Assembly: GCA_031267995.1 (NCBI GenBank)
Contig: JAIRXZ010000021.1
Coordinates: forward strand, 1 to 12,462
Reading direction: 5' to 3'
Source of the DNA: Odoribacteraceae bacterium
GTDB taxonomy: Bacteria; Bacteroidota; Bacteroidia; Bacteroidales; Marinifilaceae
Length of the DNA stretch: 12,462 nt
This document shows positions 1 to 7,976 of this stretch, one piece after another (position 1 is the first letter of the stretch; each line of letters begins with the position of its first letter). Below the pieces are notes generated by a model, which had not been told where the DNA came from, ran no database searches, and was given only the letters and a program-made list of their open reading frames with translations. The position numbers were made by a program, and so were the translations under genes.

Positions 1-40
1 TTGTAGCCCGTGCCATCACCGGAAAGGTTTCCCTTTCGTC

Positions 41-63
41 GGCACGGACTGCAAGTCCGCGCC
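41..63. repeat. Family B palindromic unit
   Basis: The stem CGGACT (45-50), loop GCA (51-53) and stem AGTCCG (54-59) form a perfect 6-bp hairpin. GGCA and CGCC flank it. The same unit recurs at 2709-2731, 2758-2780, 2987-3008 and 3168-3190, with the stem switching between CGGACT/AGTCCG and CGGGCT/AGCCCG, so both arms change together. Confidence 0.8.
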
Positions 64-69
64 AGCGCC

Positions 70-80
70 GGGGGGGGGGG
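70..80. repeat. G11 homopolymer
   Basis: Eleven consecutive G residues sit just after the family B unit and before a CGCCC motif. The tract probably derives from a family A GGGGCG core. Its length should be treated as uncertain, because such tracts are prone to slippage and to sequencing error. Confidence 0.7.
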
Positions 81-162
81 CGCCCTTGATGACGAGTACA
101 TGTCCATCAATATTAGAGGGGTGCACACGCGGGGAAGGGCGCACACGGAGGTGCGCCCCTAC
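81..162 (+). repeat. 82-bp direct-repeat module, copy 1
   Basis: This is nearly identical to 346-426. Shared landmarks are GTACATGTCCATCAA, ATTAGAGGGGTGCA, ACGCGGG and a terminal family A hairpin GGGCGCAC...GTGCGCCCCTAC. The two copies differ at a handful of bases. The hairpin loop is ACGGAG here and GCAAG in the other copy, while the stem is unchanged. Confidence 0.85.
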
Positions 163-180
163 GGGTTCGTCGGAGAATGC

Positions 181-259
181 TGTAGGGGCGAATAATCATT
201 CGCCCACACCGGGATTGTTTGCCCGGTGTTATGAGGGCGAATAAGTATTCGCCCCTACA
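181..259. repeat. Composite palindrome: A unit, hairpin, inverted A unit
   Basis: A forward family A unit (181-205, interior AATAATCATT) and an inverted family A unit (234-259, interior AATAAGTATT) flank a separate perfect 8-bp hairpin. That hairpin is ACACCGGG (206-213), an 8-nt loop (214-221) and CCCGGTGT (222-229). The whole element is a nested cruciform-like structure of 79 bp. The same architecture recurs at 2502-2596. Confidence 0.8.
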
Positions 260-323
260 GCGTGACGTCGGAAACATGGCAAGGGCGAACGCGAGGGGCG
301 CCCCTACAATTTATCGGAAAATG

Positions 324-350
324 TTGTAGGGGCGACCCTTGCGGTCGCCC
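324..350 (+). repeat. Family A palindromic unit with ACC interior
   Basis: This is a forward family A unit with the stem GGCGACC / GGTCGCC around a CTTGC loop. It keeps the shared GTAGGGGCG...CGCCC frame. Its interior differs from the AATA and CAC types, yet both arms still pair. Confidence 0.75.
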
Positions 351-426
351 GCGATGACGCGTACATGTCCATCAAGATTAGAGGGGTGCATACGCGGGAA
401 AGGGCGCACGCAAGGTGCGCCCCTAC
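346..426 (+). repeat. 82-bp direct-repeat module, copy 2 (81 bp)
   Basis: This is the second copy of the module at 81-162, in the same orientation and 265 bp downstream. It ends in a family A hairpin with an intact stem and a loop one base shorter. The copies show that the array grows by duplication of units larger than a single palindrome. Confidence 0.85.
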
Positions 427-606
427 AGCATTTATTATTGTTGTGGTATGCGTAGGGGCGCCACTACGTTTACCGTGAAACGTGGCGGTAGCCAACAGCC
501 GTGGGATCTTTTTCGCGAGAATCTTCCCCTCGTTCAGCACCATTGCGCGGTAGCGTAATTTTTTGTAACATTGACCCCGTTATTCGTTCACCAAAAAACA
601 ACAAAC

Positions 607-2394
<1,788 letters not shown>

Positions 2395-2425
2395 CAGCGC
2401 GACAGGTTCTACCTTCCTCCCGATC

Positions 2426-2462
2426 ATCCCCCGCCCCTTCCCCGGGCGGGGGATTTTATTTG
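2426..2462 (+). terminator. Intrinsic terminator after fucI
   Basis: A perfect 11-bp stem, ATCCCCCGCCC (2426-2436) with GGGCGGGGGAT (2444-2454), has a 7-nt loop and is followed by TTTTATTT. It lies 31 bp after the fucI stop codon, as expected for a rho-independent terminator. Confidence 0.9.
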
Positions 2463-2501
2463 TGTCACGAATTGACAAGCCTCCGATGATGACAATGATG
2501 C

Positions 2502-2596
2502 TGTAGGGGCGAATAATTATTCGCCCTCACCGCCTGTAAAGCAAACATGTCACAGGCGCACACGCGGGGAAGGGCGAATAATTATTCGCCCCTACA
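2502..2596. repeat. Composite palindrome: A unit, hairpin, inverted A unit
   Basis: The two family A units (2502-2526 and 2571-2596) share the interior AATAATTATT and are exact inverted copies over 25 bases. Between them lies a hairpin with a 7-bp stem, CGCCTGT (2531-2537) and ACAGGCG (2552-2558). This is the same architecture as 181-259, with an unrelated central hairpin. Confidence 0.8.
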
Positions 2597-2607
2597 GCAT
2601 TCCAATG

Positions 2608-2660
2608 GCTTCGACAAGCTCAGCCACCGCGGCTACTACGGTGGCTGAGCCTGTCGAAAT
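2608..2660. repeat. Family C long inverted repeat, copy 1
   Basis: The arms TTCGACAAGCTCAGCCACCG (2610-2629) and CGGTGGCTGAGCCTGTCGAA (2639-2658) pair with one mismatch around a 9-nt spacer. The element is nearly the exact reverse complement of copy 2 at 3046-3100, including the spacer. A lone right arm follows at 2666-2688. Confidence 0.88.
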
Positions 2661-3045
2661 CGTACCGGTGGCTGAGCCTGTCGAAGCCACAATCATGACC
2701 CCGGTGCTGGCGCGGACTTGCAGTCCGTGTCAACGAAAGAGCATCTTTTCCGGTGGAGGCACGGGCTACAAGCCCGCGCCAGCGAAAGACATTTTCCGGC
2801 AAATCCGTAGGGGCGCACCTCCGTGTGCGCCCTTTCCCCCGCACGTGCATCCCAACGATAACACCGGTAACACACGTCGAGGGCGCACACGCAGGTGCGC
2901 CCCTACATTCATCGTCATGCTGTAGGGGTGCGCCTCGCGTGCGCCCTTTTTCACGTGTACACCCGCAACGTGTTTCCCATTTCGTTGACACGGACTGCAA
3001 GTCCGCCCCAGCACCGGTATCATGATTGTTGGCTTTTGTTGTTTG

Positions 3046-3100
3046 GGCTTCGACAGGCTCAGCCACCGTAGTAGTCGCGGTGGCTGAGCTTGTCGAAGCC
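3046..3100. repeat. Family C long inverted repeat, copy 2
   Basis: The left arm (3049-3068) and right arm (3078-3097) pair with one mismatch, and the pairing extends into the flanking GGC and GCC. The spacer is TAGTAGTCG. Copy 1 read on the other strand has TAGTAGCCG, so the two copies are inverted relative to each other. Confidence 0.88.
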
Positions 3101-3167
3101 ACGGTTATTGGAGTATGCTGTAGGGGCGCACCTCCGTGTGCGCCCTCGACGTGTTTTCCCTTTCGCT

Positions 3168-3190
3168 GGCGCGGGCTTATAGCCCGTGCC
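3168..3190. repeat. Family B palindromic unit near the operon 3' end
   Basis: The hairpin is CGGGCT (3172-3177), loop TAT and AGCCCG (3181-3186). A half unit, TTTCGCCGGCGCGGGC, follows and ends at about 3225, two bases before the stop codon of the minus-strand propeller gene. These hairpins could act as transcript 3' ends, but no U-tract is visible. Confidence 0.75.
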
Positions 3191-3227
3191 ACCATCGAAA
3201 AAGTTGTTCTTTCGCCGGCGCGGGCAG

Positions 3228-4178
3228 TTATTCGGCAGGCGGCGGGGTGATGTCGTAGAAGAAAAGCAGTGGGTTGTCGCCGAGGGATATCTCTGTTAAT
3301 AGTTGCCAATTGTCCGCTCCCAGCACGTTTTTCCATTGTTCGATATACGCTTCGGGCATGTTGTGAACCAGGGTGTGGAGATTTTCGCTGTTGAAGGTGC
3401 CCGCGAGGAGGTTGCCGCGAGAGGCGCGCGGAGGGGGCAAAAATTGGATGTTCTGGAAAGTTTCTCCGGTGAGCTTGTCATAAAACAGGCATAGTTCTAT
3501 ACTCCCGAAGCCGAAGTTGAAAGACAAAAGCCTTTCCGTTTCCAGGACATTCCTGATGCGGTGGCAATACGATGATTTTAATAAGGCGGTGGCGTGCTCG
3601 TTTTTGTCGAGCATGTCGAAGAAAAATTCCGGTAGGCGTTGCTTCCCGAAGTCTATCGCGTAGCCACCCGTGATGCCCGCCGGGGAGAGGGTGAAGATGG
3701 TGTCGCACAACGCGGGCGTGTAGAAAAGTCCGTTCATGGCCTTGTAAAAGGCGATGTGGTGGTTGTTGGCATAGTAGTAATCTCTCTTTAGCGGTTTGTA
3801 GTTGAAGTACGCTTGCCCGGAGGAGTCCACGAGCCGGAGGTGAAACGGGTTCCGGTTGCCGGCCCGTTTCGTGTAGTCCAGGGCATGGCGGGAGGAGTCG
3901 AGCGGGTGGCAGGCGAATAGCCAGTTGTTTTCGAACGCGTGGGTGCGGAGGTGGTGGCCGTCCTGGTCGTAGTGGTGGATTTCGCGCATGTTGCCGTCGT
4001 AGATGGCGATTTCCTCGTCCCGCTCGTTGATGAAGAAGTCGTTGATGGTGTAGTATTCTCCCGGCCCCCGGCCTTTTTTCCCGATGTTTAGCAGGAATTT
4101 CCCGTGGCGGTCGAATACGAGTAGGGCTTCTAACCTGTCGTTTTCCAGGATGTATACGCGGTCGTCCGTGATTTCCAT
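3228..4178 (-). CDS. Six-bladed beta-propeller lipoprotein, main body (downstream of frameshift)
   Basis: This frame holds most of a BF3164-like six-bladed beta-propeller protein, a family of surface or periplasmic lipoproteins common in Bacteroidales and mostly of unknown function. Diagnostic text includes MEITDDRVYILEN, LLVFDRHGKFLLNIGKKGRG and PGEYYTINDFFI. The methionine at 4178 is internal. Reading the same frame upstream gives SYIKNIRVIHLETTPESLLG, the usual entry into blade 1, which starts directly after a C6 tract (4251-4256 on the plus strand). The N-terminal signal peptide and lipobox lie in another frame (4130-4426). One added base in the C tract would join both parts into a protein of about 399 residues, normal for the family. 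As sequenced, the full protein cannot be made without slippage. It is the last gene of the minus-strand operon, 60 bp after the exonuclease gene, and its stop abuts a repeat array. Confidence 0.8.
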   Translation of the reverse strand: MEITDDRVYILENDRLEALLVFDRHGKFLLNIGKKGRGPGEYYTINDFFINERDEEIAIYDGNMREIHHYDQDGHHLRTHAFENNWLFACHPLDSSRHALDYTKRAGNRNPFHLRLVDSSGQAYFNYKPLKRDYYYANNHHIAFYKAMNGLFYTPALCDTIFTLSPAGITGGYAIDFGKQRLPEFFFDMLDKNEHATALLKSSYCHRIRNVLETERLLSFNFGFGSIELCLFYDKLTGETFQNIQFLPPPRASRGNLLAGTFNSENLHTLVHNMPEAYIEQWKNVLGADNWQLLTEISLGDNPLLFFYDITPPPAE

Positions 4179-4426
4179 TTTTTTGATGTTTCCCAGGAGG
4201 CTTTCCGGGGTTGTTTCCAGGTGGATGACGCGGATGTTTTTGATGTACGAGGGGGGAGGGTGGTGTTGTTATGGACGTCAACGCGGATGTCCGTGCAGGG
4301 GATGTTCCCCTGGTATCCAGTGGTGTTCGTGCCGGGGGACGCGCACGCGGAGAGGATCAGGAGGAGTGAGGCGACGAGCAGTTGCCCGCGTGCGGTGGCG
4401 GCGGGCCGAGAAGGTTGTTTTTTCAT
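4130..4426 (-). pseudogene. N-terminal part of the frameshifted propeller lipoprotein
   Basis: The first ~57 codons are the 5' end of the gene whose body is read in another frame at 3228-4178. They encode a basic N-region, the hydrophobic stretch LLVASLLLILSAC with a lipobox ending at C28, and then a linker reaching TTLPP at the C6 tract. Beyond that point the frame gives a Ser/Thr/Lys-rich nonsense tail ending at 4130. If translated alone it would be a 98-residue lipoprotein stub. The break is at a homopolymer, so three readings are possible: true decay, a switchable (phase-variable) tract, or a single-base assembly error. I favour decay or sequencing error, because six C residues is short for a known phase-variation tract. 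Confidence 0.7.
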
Positions 4427-4486
4427 GTTTGTTTGGTTTGGTTTAGTTTTGTGGTGGGTGGTGAGGAAGGGGGAGTGTGGGGGAGG

Positions 4487-5056
4487 TCAGATCTTCCCCA
4501 GTCTTTTGAGTTCCCAGAAGCATCTGGCCGTGGCTTGTATGTCGGCGGCGGCGTTGTGTGCTTCTTCGAAGTTGGTGTTGAAGAGTTTGTAGTGTAGTTC
4601 GGAGAGTTTCGGCCACTTGTAGCCGTAGCGTCCGTCGATGGCGCAGAAGTCGACGGTGGAGAGCATGGTGCAGATTTTGGACTTGCCGGCGAGGTTGTCG
4701 GGCATGGCGTTGCGGAGGAGTTCGGCGCCGATGATTTTTTCGTCGAAGGCGATGTTGTGGGCGACGAGGTAGGTGGCGTCGTCGATGAGGCGGGCAAAGC
4801 GCTGGAGGACGGGGAGAAGGGGTTTGCCCTCGCTGATGGCTCTTTCGGTGGTGATGCCGTGGATGTTGGCGGAGTCCGCGGGGATGGTGAAACCGTCGGG
4901 GCGAATGATAACGTCGCCGGCGGAGATTTGGTTGCCGTCGTGGTCGTGGAGGATGTAGGCGAGTTGGACGAGGCGCGGCCAGTTGTCGAGGTCGGTGATG
5001 GGGGCTTTCCAGTCGCGGGGTATTCCTGTTGTTTCCGTGTCGAAGAATAGGTACAT
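4487..5056 (-). CDS. DEDDh-family 3'-5' exonuclease (DnaQ-like)
   Basis: This 189-residue protein is a stand-alone exonuclease domain of the DnaQ/RNase T superfamily, which removes nucleotides from 3' ends with two metal ions. Exo I is DTETTG, with D6 and E8. Exo II is AHNIAFDEKII, with D105. Exo III is the DEDDh form, AHNAAADIQAT, with H167 and D172, so all four acidic residues and the general-base histidine are present. There is no polymerase, helicase or PHP domain, and no signal peptide. The protein is therefore a cytoplasmic accessory nuclease rather than a complete polymerase epsilon subunit. The start at 5056 places DTETTG at residue 6, typical for the family. It lies 21 bp after the COG3014 gene and 60 bp before the propeller gene. 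Its physiological substrate (DNA repair or RNA) cannot be told from the sequence. Confidence 0.92.
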   Translation of the reverse strand: MYLFFDTETTGIPRDWKAPITDLDNWPRLVQLAYILHDHDGNQISAGDVIIRPDGFTIPADSANIHGITTERAISEGKPLLPVLQRFARLIDDATYLVAHNIAFDEKIIGAELLRNAMPDNLAGKSKICTMLSTVDFCAIDGRYGYKWPKLSELHYKLFNTNFEEAHNAAADIQATARCFWELKRLGKI

Positions 5057-5077
5057 GTCTTTTCGGTTTTAGCGGGG

Positions 5078-6505
5078 TTATTTCATGGTTTGGAGTACGC
5101 GGAAGTGGGTGCCGCGGTTGCCGGCGGTGACGCGCAGCGAGCGGGTGATGGAGGGTGCGTCGGGGGATAGACACCTGAGCATGATGTTGTTTTCGCCGGC
5201 GGCGACGGGGACGCGGGTGTAGGAGATGGAGTGGGGGAGGGTTTGCCAGTTGCGGGTGTCGGCCATTTCGGTGGCGCTGTTGACGATGCCGGCGATGAGG
5301 CCGAGCCATTCGTTTTGCTGGCGGGCGGCGTGCTCGATTCCTTTTTTGACGGCGAGGCGGAGGAGGGTGTTGGCAAATTCGCGGAGCATGCGGTCGTGGA
5401 GGGTTTTGATGGCGATGTCGTTGATGTTTTCGACGAGTTCGAGGGGCTGGTCGACGCTGTTGGTGGTGAGGATGGCGCGCAGGTAGCGGGGCGGGCGCGA
5501 GGCGTAGCGGGGGAAGGCGACGGAGAGTATGCTGGCGTTGGCGATGTTGGTGCCGGCGCCGAGGGGGAAGGGGAAGACGAGTCCCTGTTCCTCGTCGCTG
5601 AAGGTGACGATGCCGCCGCGGGTGGTGGCGACGAAGCGGAAGACGGCTTGTTCCTTGACGGGTCCCAGGCCGTTGAGCCAGAGGACGACGAGGTCGGCGG
5701 CGGGGGGTGCGGGGGTGTAGGTGAAGCCGAAGGCGCGTTCGTAGGCGGCGAGTTCGGCGGTGAAGCCGTTGCGGTGGGCGGAGCGGAGGAGGTCTTTTTT
5801 GAGTTGCTCCGGGGGGAGGATGCCGAACATGGCGGCGTAGTCCGAGTTGTAGATGTCGTAGGCGTTGCGGTAGGCGATGAAGGCGTTGTTGTCGTCGCCG
5901 GAGGCGTCGTATATCAGTCCCATGAGGAGGTGGGCGAAGGCGTCCCGCTGGTAGCGCTTCGCGTGGTCGGGGTATTTGTCGTTGAGTTGTTCGAGTTTGA
6001 GGTTGATTTTGCGCGCTTCCACGAGCGCTCCTTCCCTGTCGTTTTCCTTGAGGTAGTTCATGGATTTGTAGAAGTTGATCATGATCAGCTCGATGTCTTC
6101 GGGTTGGTAGGGGCGGGCTTCCGGGTTGGTGACGAGGGCGGCGGCGGCCGAGGCGATTCCCCGCCGTTGGTTTTCGGCGAGTATTTCGGCTTTTTCGAGG
6201 GCGGCATTGCTGCCGGGAGAGTCTCCCAGCATGAACTTGACGTATCCCGCGTTCATGTGGTAGAGGATTTCGTTTTTCTTTCTTGCCTGGCTTTTGCTTT
6301 TGGCGAGTTGCCGGTTGGCCTCCTCGTAGTTTTCGGCGCGGACGGCGTCGTGGAAGGCGATGGTGCGTTGGTGCCAGGTGGCGCAGCCGGTGGCGAGGGC
6401 GAGGAGAAGGCACGAGGCGACGAGCCGCGCACCTCCCCGCGGGGTGATGCGGGGTGGCGCGGCGCGATGCTGGCCGGGGTGGGAGTCGTGGGGTTGCCGG
6501 CTCAC
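5078..6505 (-). CDS. COG3014-type lipoprotein with helical repeats
   Basis: This is a 475-residue exported lipoprotein. A long basic leader is followed by LVASCLLLALATGC, with the lipidated cysteine at about residue 41. Residues ~45-260 are helix-rich and TPR-like, for example AVRAENYEEANRQLAKSKS, LYHMNAGYVKFMLGDSPGSN and LLMGLIYDASGDDNNAFIAY. The C-terminal half is beta-rich and includes VVLWLNGLGPVKEQ and FPRYASRPP. This matches the COG3014 family, which is repeatedly encoded next to LpoB-like proteins, as it is here: it begins 6 bp after the LpoB-like gene. The family's biochemical role is not established; an outer-membrane-anchored partner in cell-wall or envelope assembly is inferred from context. 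The leader before the hydrophobic segment is unusually long, but no later in-frame ATG would keep the lipobox. Confidence 0.85.
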   Translation of the reverse strand: MSRQPHDSHPGQHRAAPPRITPRGGARLVASCLLLALATGCATWHQRTIAFHDAVRAENYEEANRQLAKSKSQARKKNEILYHMNAGYVKFMLGDSPGSNAALEKAEILAENQRRGIASAAAALVTNPEARPYQPEDIELIMINFYKSMNYLKENDREGALVEARKINLKLEQLNDKYPDHAKRYQRDAFAHLLMGLIYDASGDDNNAFIAYRNAYDIYNSDYAAMFGILPPEQLKKDLLRSAHRNGFTAELAAYERAFGFTYTPAPPAADLVVLWLNGLGPVKEQAVFRFVATTRGGIVTFSDEEQGLVFPFPLGAGTNIANASILSVAFPRYASRPPRYLRAILTTNSVDQPLELVENINDIAIKTLHDRMLREFANTLLRLAVKKGIEHAARQQNEWLGLIAGIVNSATEMADTRNWQTLPHSISYTRVPVAAGENNIMLRCLSPDAPSITRSLRVTAGNRGTHFRVLQTMK

Positions 6506-6511
6506 GGCTCG

Positions 6512-7099
6512 TTAGTTTTTGATGGTTTTTTTGATTTTCTTGTCACCGATCCACGTGATTTCGTTGGTTTCGATGTTGGTAAGCTGGAGGTCTACCTGGT
6601 AGAGGATGGCTTTGTCGCGGCGATAAGCGTCGATGATGCTGTTGATGGTTCCCTGGAGAATGTAGTCGGCGCCGAGTTCGCGTCCCCATTTTTTCATGGT
6701 TTCAGGGGAGGCGAAGTCCTGTTGTTCGGCGCGTTCCCTGCGCAGCTCGTTGCGTTTTTCCCCGGCGACGACGAGGCGAATGTTCCCGTCCCGGACGATG
6801 GCCTTTTCGATGTCGCTGATGAAGGTGGCGGAGTTGATGTGTTCGTGACTTTTGTTTTCTACCAGGCCGACGACGATGACGGGACGCTTGCCGGGCGATA
6901 CCCTCGCGTGTTCCGAAATCCAGCGGCCGGTAAACATATCGCCGATCATTTCGTCGGCAACGAGCCTGGAGTCTACGTCGTTCCATCTCCCGCTGAGGTC
7001 AATGACCGTGTCGGGATTCACGCGCGTTACTGTTCTGCCGCATCCTCCGAGGAGGGCAATGGTTGTCAGGATGATGATCCCGGTGAATAGGTTTTTCAT
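6512..7099 (-). CDS. LpoB-like penicillin-binding-protein activator lipoprotein
   Basis: This is a 195-residue lipoprotein with the signal peptide MKNLFTGIIILTTIALLGGC and lipidation at C20. Residues ~33-190 fit the LpoB family (PF13036), related to the CsgG/TolB N-terminal fold. The segment VIDLSGRWNDVDSRLVADEM is typical, followed by PVIVVGLVENKSHEHINS, GNIRLVVAGEKRNELRRERA, GADYILQGTI and ITWIGDKKIKK. E. coli LpoB crosses the periplasm to activate PBP1B. Bacteroidota homologues share the fold, but I know of no proof that they do the same. The protein lacks the long disordered N-terminal linker of enterobacterial LpoB. It starts 7 bp after the DUF1460 gene and stops 6 bp before the COG3014 gene. 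The leader is A-rich with no Shine-Dalgarno. Confidence 0.9.
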   Translation of the reverse strand: MKNLFTGIIILTTIALLGGCGRTVTRVNPDTVIDLSGRWNDVDSRLVADEMIGDMFTGRWISEHARVSPGKRPVIVVGLVENKSHEHINSATFISDIEKAIVRDGNIRLVVAGEKRNELRRERAEQQDFASPETMKKWGRELGADYILQGTINSIIDAYRRDKAILYQVDLQLTNIETNEITWIGDKKIKKTIKN

Positions 7100-7106
7100 G
7101 ATTTTT

Positions 7107-7976
7107 CTATTTTACGTGGTTATTCAGTTTTTCCGTGTTCGCGAGGCGCGCCGCGATGATCCCCGCGTGTCGGGGCATCGATTGGAGGTAGTGGCGCAGG
7201 GGGGCGGTGGTGATGGAGACCTTGCCGGCGTCGGTGGAGGCGTGGAGGAGGTGGATATTTCCCTCCACCTCCACGGCTATCCCGACGTGCGAGGTGTCCA
7301 GCCCCTCGCGGGTGGTGGTGATGAGGATGATATCCCCCTCGCGGAGTTGACCGGCGCGCGTCTCCACCCGGTTTTTGGGGAGGTAGCGGGTATTGCGCGC
7401 GTTGATGATCCGCTCGATGGCGGCCACGCGGGCGATCATGGCGGCGTTTCCCCGGAGGGCGGGATTGTTATCGTGGTGGCGCGAGAGGTAGCCGACGGGG
7501 TTGACGCGGGGCAGGCCGGTGGTATCCCCCGTGACATCGCGCAGGATCCCTTGTCGTTGCATCTCGAAGAGCCAGTCGGTGGAGTAGTGGAGGCGCGAGG
7601 AGTAATCGGTGATCTTCCCGTCGCGATAGCGGAGGCGGCGGAGGTTGCGGGGGAAGTGGGTGGTGATGGCCTCTTTGTCGCGGGCATCGGTGAGGGCGAG
7701 GGCAAGCACGTTGTCGATAAACGTGACGCAATCCAGGTGCGCGAGGTTGATGATCAGGTGTTCCTGTTCCCCGTCGTCGAGCGTTCCGGCGCGATAGGGG
7801 GTGCCGAGGAGGTAGCGACCGGTGGCGACGACGCGGGCGGCCGGGGAGAGTTCGGCGAAGTGGTGTTGCCGGGCATGATCGCGATAGCGTTCCAGGGCGG
7901 TGCGTTCCCGCGCGGGGATGGTATCGCCATTGCTCGCGGGCAGCAAGGCGAGGAGCAGGGCGATGGTTATCAACAT
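7107..7976 (-). CDS. DUF1460 periplasmic N-acetylmuramoyl-L-alanine amidase-like protein
   Basis: This 289-residue protein starts with a hydrophobic signal peptide, MLITIALLLALLPASNG, and so is probably periplasmic. The rest fits DUF1460 (PF07313), an NlpC/P60-superfamily cysteine amidase family active on muropeptides. The catalytic cysteine is C83 in HLDCVTFIDN, and the histidine is H230 in DTSHVGIAVEVEG after LREGDIILIT. YLLGTPYRAGTLD and SSRLHYSTDWLFEMQRQGI are family hallmarks. The frame is open upstream to 8213, but the ATG at 7976 is the correct start. It gives a signal peptide and overlaps the pheS stop (ATGTTGA, 7 bp shared), suggesting translational coupling. The likely job is trimming of cell-wall fragments, consistent with the LpoB/COG3014 genes immediately downstream. 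Confidence 0.92.
   Translation of the reverse strand: MLITIALLLALLPASNGDTIPARERTALERYRDHARQHHFAELSPAARVVATGRYLLGTPYRAGTLDDGEQEHLIINLAHLDCVTFIDNVLALALTDARDKEAITTHFPRNLRRLRYRDGKITDYSSRLHYSTDWLFEMQRQGILRDVTGDTTGLPRVNPVGYLSRHHDNNPALRGNAAMIARVAAIERIINARNTRYLPKNRVETRAGQLREGDIILITTTREGLDTSHVGIAVEVEGNIHLLHASTDAGKVSITTAPLRHYLQSMPRHAGIIAARLANTEKLNNHVK

Larger units (their letters stand above)
1..468. repeat. Palindromic repeat array upstream of fucI
   Basis: This non-coding stretch is packed with short palindromes of at least two families. Family A has the frame GTAGGGGCG...CGCCC, or its reverse GGGCG...CGCCCCTAC. Units lie at 136-162, 181-205, 234-260, 281-308, 324-350 and 401-427, with a decayed unit at 451-468. 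Family B is a 6-bp stem with a 3-nt loop: a complete unit at 41-63 and a partial unit at 1-14, cut by the window edge. I see no credible gene here; the short open frames are translations of the repeats. The layout resembles REP/BIME arrays, but no transposase gene is in the window. Confidence 0.85.
2500..3226. repeat. Palindromic repeat array between fucI and the minus-strand operon
   Basis: About 730 bp of non-coding DNA made of three repeat families. Family A units are at 2502-2526, 2571-2596, 2807-2832, 2880-2907, 2921-2946 and 3119-3145. Family B hairpins are at 2709-2731, 2758-2780, 2987-3008 and 3168-3190, with a half unit ending at about 3226. Family C long inverted repeats are at 2608-2660 and 3046-3100, with an extra single arm at 2666-2688. 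Open frames through here only translate the repeats. The array ends immediately before the stop codon of the convergent propeller gene, whose transcripts would run into the hairpins. Confidence 0.9.

Noticed and set aside
10..195. Plus-strand 61-codon open frame at the window start
   Set aside because: It translates the B and A palindromes and a G11 run and is not a gene.
1..470. Possible CRISPR array
   Set aside because: The repeats are irregularly spaced, occur in both orientations, vary internally and have no uniform spacers or cas genes.
571..606. TTG-initiated N-terminal extension of fucI
   Set aside because: It would add 12 residues not found in the family, and the ATG at 607 gives the usual short leader before PKIGIRP.
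2620..3336. Minus-strand 238-codon open frame across the second repeat array (and similar frames at 2605-2925, 2753-3025 and 3026-3250)
   Set aside because: The translation is made of repeat-derived peptides such as VAEPVEA and GAPLQH, and it has no protein-family character.
4443..6413. Minus-strand 656-codon open frame overlapping the exonuclease and COG3014 genes
   Set aside because: Arg/Pro/His-rich shadow frame. The other frame shows clear family motifs and a lipobox.
5231..7090. Plus-strand 619-codon open frame antisense to the COG3014 and LpoB-like genes
   Set aside because: Low-complexity G/V/E/D translation, explained by GC-rich third positions of the real minus-strand genes.
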